Shown piece after piece: positions 17,682-18,802 of a stretch of DNA of 18,802 nt. The notes below the pieces were generated by a model. That model searched no databases, had not been told where the DNA came from, and worked only from the letters and a program-made list of their open reading frames with translations. Every line of letters starts with the position of its first letter. The stretch's first letter is position 1. The stretch comes from Thoreauomyces humboldtii. Its lineage: Eukaryota; Chytridiomycota; Chytridiomycetes; Spizellomycetales; Powellomycetaceae. The stretch covers positions 1 through 18,802 of the forward strand of contig JADGJA010000435.1 in the NCBI GenBank assembly GCA_027596035.1, given 5' to 3'. The translations under genes and the position numbers were made by a program.

Positions 17682-18802
17682 TCAGATATCCTCATGGTCG
17701 GATACGAGCGCTGCACCTTCAGCTGGTGCGACATCCTTGCGGCTGGCGGTAGCAACAGCGGGAACGGCCACCTCCCGATCCGCCGTGAGCATGGCCTGGA
17801 GCCACATGGACACGGTTTGGGCGCGCTTGGTGTACATAGGGTATTGCTTCAACGGGGTGCTCGAGGCGGTGCTCTGAGATGGGGCGGCGGTAGGGGCCGC
17901 CTTGGTTTCCACGGTCGGAGAAGCGGCGTTGGTTGTAGAACGACCAGTGGTGGTGGTGGTGGTATTCGATGCGGCCGAAAACGATGTGTCCTTATTCTCG
18001 GTCGTTCGCGGTTTCGATACCTGGGGTGAGACCGTCTCCTCGGTGCTAGCAGACTTTGTTGTCTTGGAGGTGCGGTCGCCGCGAGCGGCCTTTCGGAGCA
18101 GAGTCACAATCTCGATGTAATCGGCTTGGCTCATACTGCGGGCCGGAAGGAACACAGGATAGCCCTCGACTTGATCCTGCAGTGCCGGAATACGGTCGTG
18201 CCACTGAGCAGTTGTATGCCAATCCCGTGTAAGCATGTGATTGACTCCGATAGAAAACCAGGCTTCGGTCTGCAGAGAAATACAAAATTTTAGACATTGC
18301 CGTGGATGTGTTTTCAAGTCTATCGCTTACCAGCAGTGGATGGTATGTTCCGAGAGCCGGCATAACTTCCGGTTCCTGCGATTGGTTGTGATAGCACACG
18401 CATGTATCGGCGCCTCCGTGGGCATGATGGTGAGGTTGAGCACTTTGAGTGACAGCTGGGGGGGAGGAGGTTGCCACCTGAGACATCGGGGCACAATAAA
18501 GCTTCGTCAGACTCTTCGGCGAAATACTGTCTAAAAAATCGGGCATAGTGCCGATGTTGGGTGTCTGCAGGTCATCATCGGATGCCGAGGAGGGGACAGG
18601 TGAGAGATATTCCGGAGTACTAGCCGAGGAGGCGCCGCCGGAAAACGTATCCAGGGAGTTGGGAAAGTAAGACAAAAAATGGTGATAGTCCCGGATGCTT
18701 CGGCGAGCGAGATTTTCGACCAGCGTCACTGACGGCTGCATAGCATCTCGATAGTCGTTCCACGTGGGGAGCGGAATGCCCGCGGGTGGCGGGGTGGGAG
18801 GG
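17682..18802 (-). CDS. Hypothetical Ser/Thr-rich protein, C-terminal part
   Basis: I do not recognise this protein. Exons 18802-18331 (open to the window edge, so the true start is missing) and 18269-17682, joined across a 61-nt intron with donor GTAAGC and acceptor TCTGCAG, in phase 0; 353 codons are visible. The left exon starts Pro-rich and then has a likely folded stretch with LVENLARRSIRDYHHFLSYF. Next come Ser-rich linkers with SPVPSSASDDD and a His/Cys-containing run (PHHHAHGG, DTCVCYH). The second exon opens with a conserved-looking block (EAWFSIGVNHMLTRDW, ADYIEIVTLLRKAARGD). It then turns into a low-complexity Thr/Ala/Ser tail with a six-Thr run and ends SDHEDI. No transmembrane segment is seen. 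A regulatory or scaffold protein is possible, but that is a guess. Confidence 0.65.

Noticed and set aside
1..18802. CRISPR array, tRNA, rRNA, transposon or viral remnant
   Set aside because: No spaced identical repeats, cloverleaf-like sequence, terminal repeats with target-site duplication, transposase, reverse transcriptase or integrase frames were seen.

Overview
The window looks like nuclear DNA of a filamentous fungus, most likely a basidiomycete. Genes are compact and intron-rich. Introns run about 55-100 nt, with GTRNGT-type donors, CTNAC/CTAAT-like branch points and YAG acceptors. Intergenic gaps are short, start regions are pyrimidine-rich, and the proteins are fungal housekeeping families. 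Gene models below were assembled by hand from reading frame, splice signals and protein-family continuity, so exon ends are predictions.

Layout from left to right: (1) 1-1988, plus strand, a HAC1/XBP1-type bZIP factor of the unfolded protein response. It has two short upstream ORFs and a predicted Ire1-cleaved, non-spliceosomal intron. Removing that intron moves translation from a frame encoding a hydrophobic segment into a frame encoding an acidic tail. (2) 2227-7440, plus, DNA2 nuclease-helicase in eight or nine exons, with a C-terminal exon hidden behind an intronic stop. (3) 7732-8893, minus, mitochondrial cardiolipin synthase CRD1 in six exons; its 3' end is duplicated about 100 bp away. 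(4) 9390-9833, plus, a BTG/Tob-family protein behind a TATA-like box. (5) 9957-13057, minus, EME1, the non-catalytic partner of Mus81, apparently fused at its N-terminus to a ubiquitin-binding-type CUE domain. (6) 13464-15317, plus, the ROK1 DEAD-box RNA helicase. (7) 15526-17245, minus, an unrecognised 495-residue protein. (8) 17682-18802, minus, the C-terminal part of an unrecognised Ser/Thr-rich protein that runs off the right edge.

There is no operon logic, and neighbours are functionally mixed. DNA2 and EME1 both act in replication-fork and recombination-intermediate processing, ROK1 in small-subunit rRNA processing, CRD1 in mitochondrial membrane lipid synthesis, and HAC1 in ER stress. 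CRD1/BTG and EME1/ROK1 are divergent pairs sharing roughly 400-500 bp promoters; DNA2/CRD1, BTG/EME1 and ROK1/orphan are convergent pairs.

The strongest observations are the Ire1 hairpin with overlapping dual-frame coding in HAC1, and the CUE-EME1 fusion. I saw no tRNA, rRNA, CRISPR array or mobile element.
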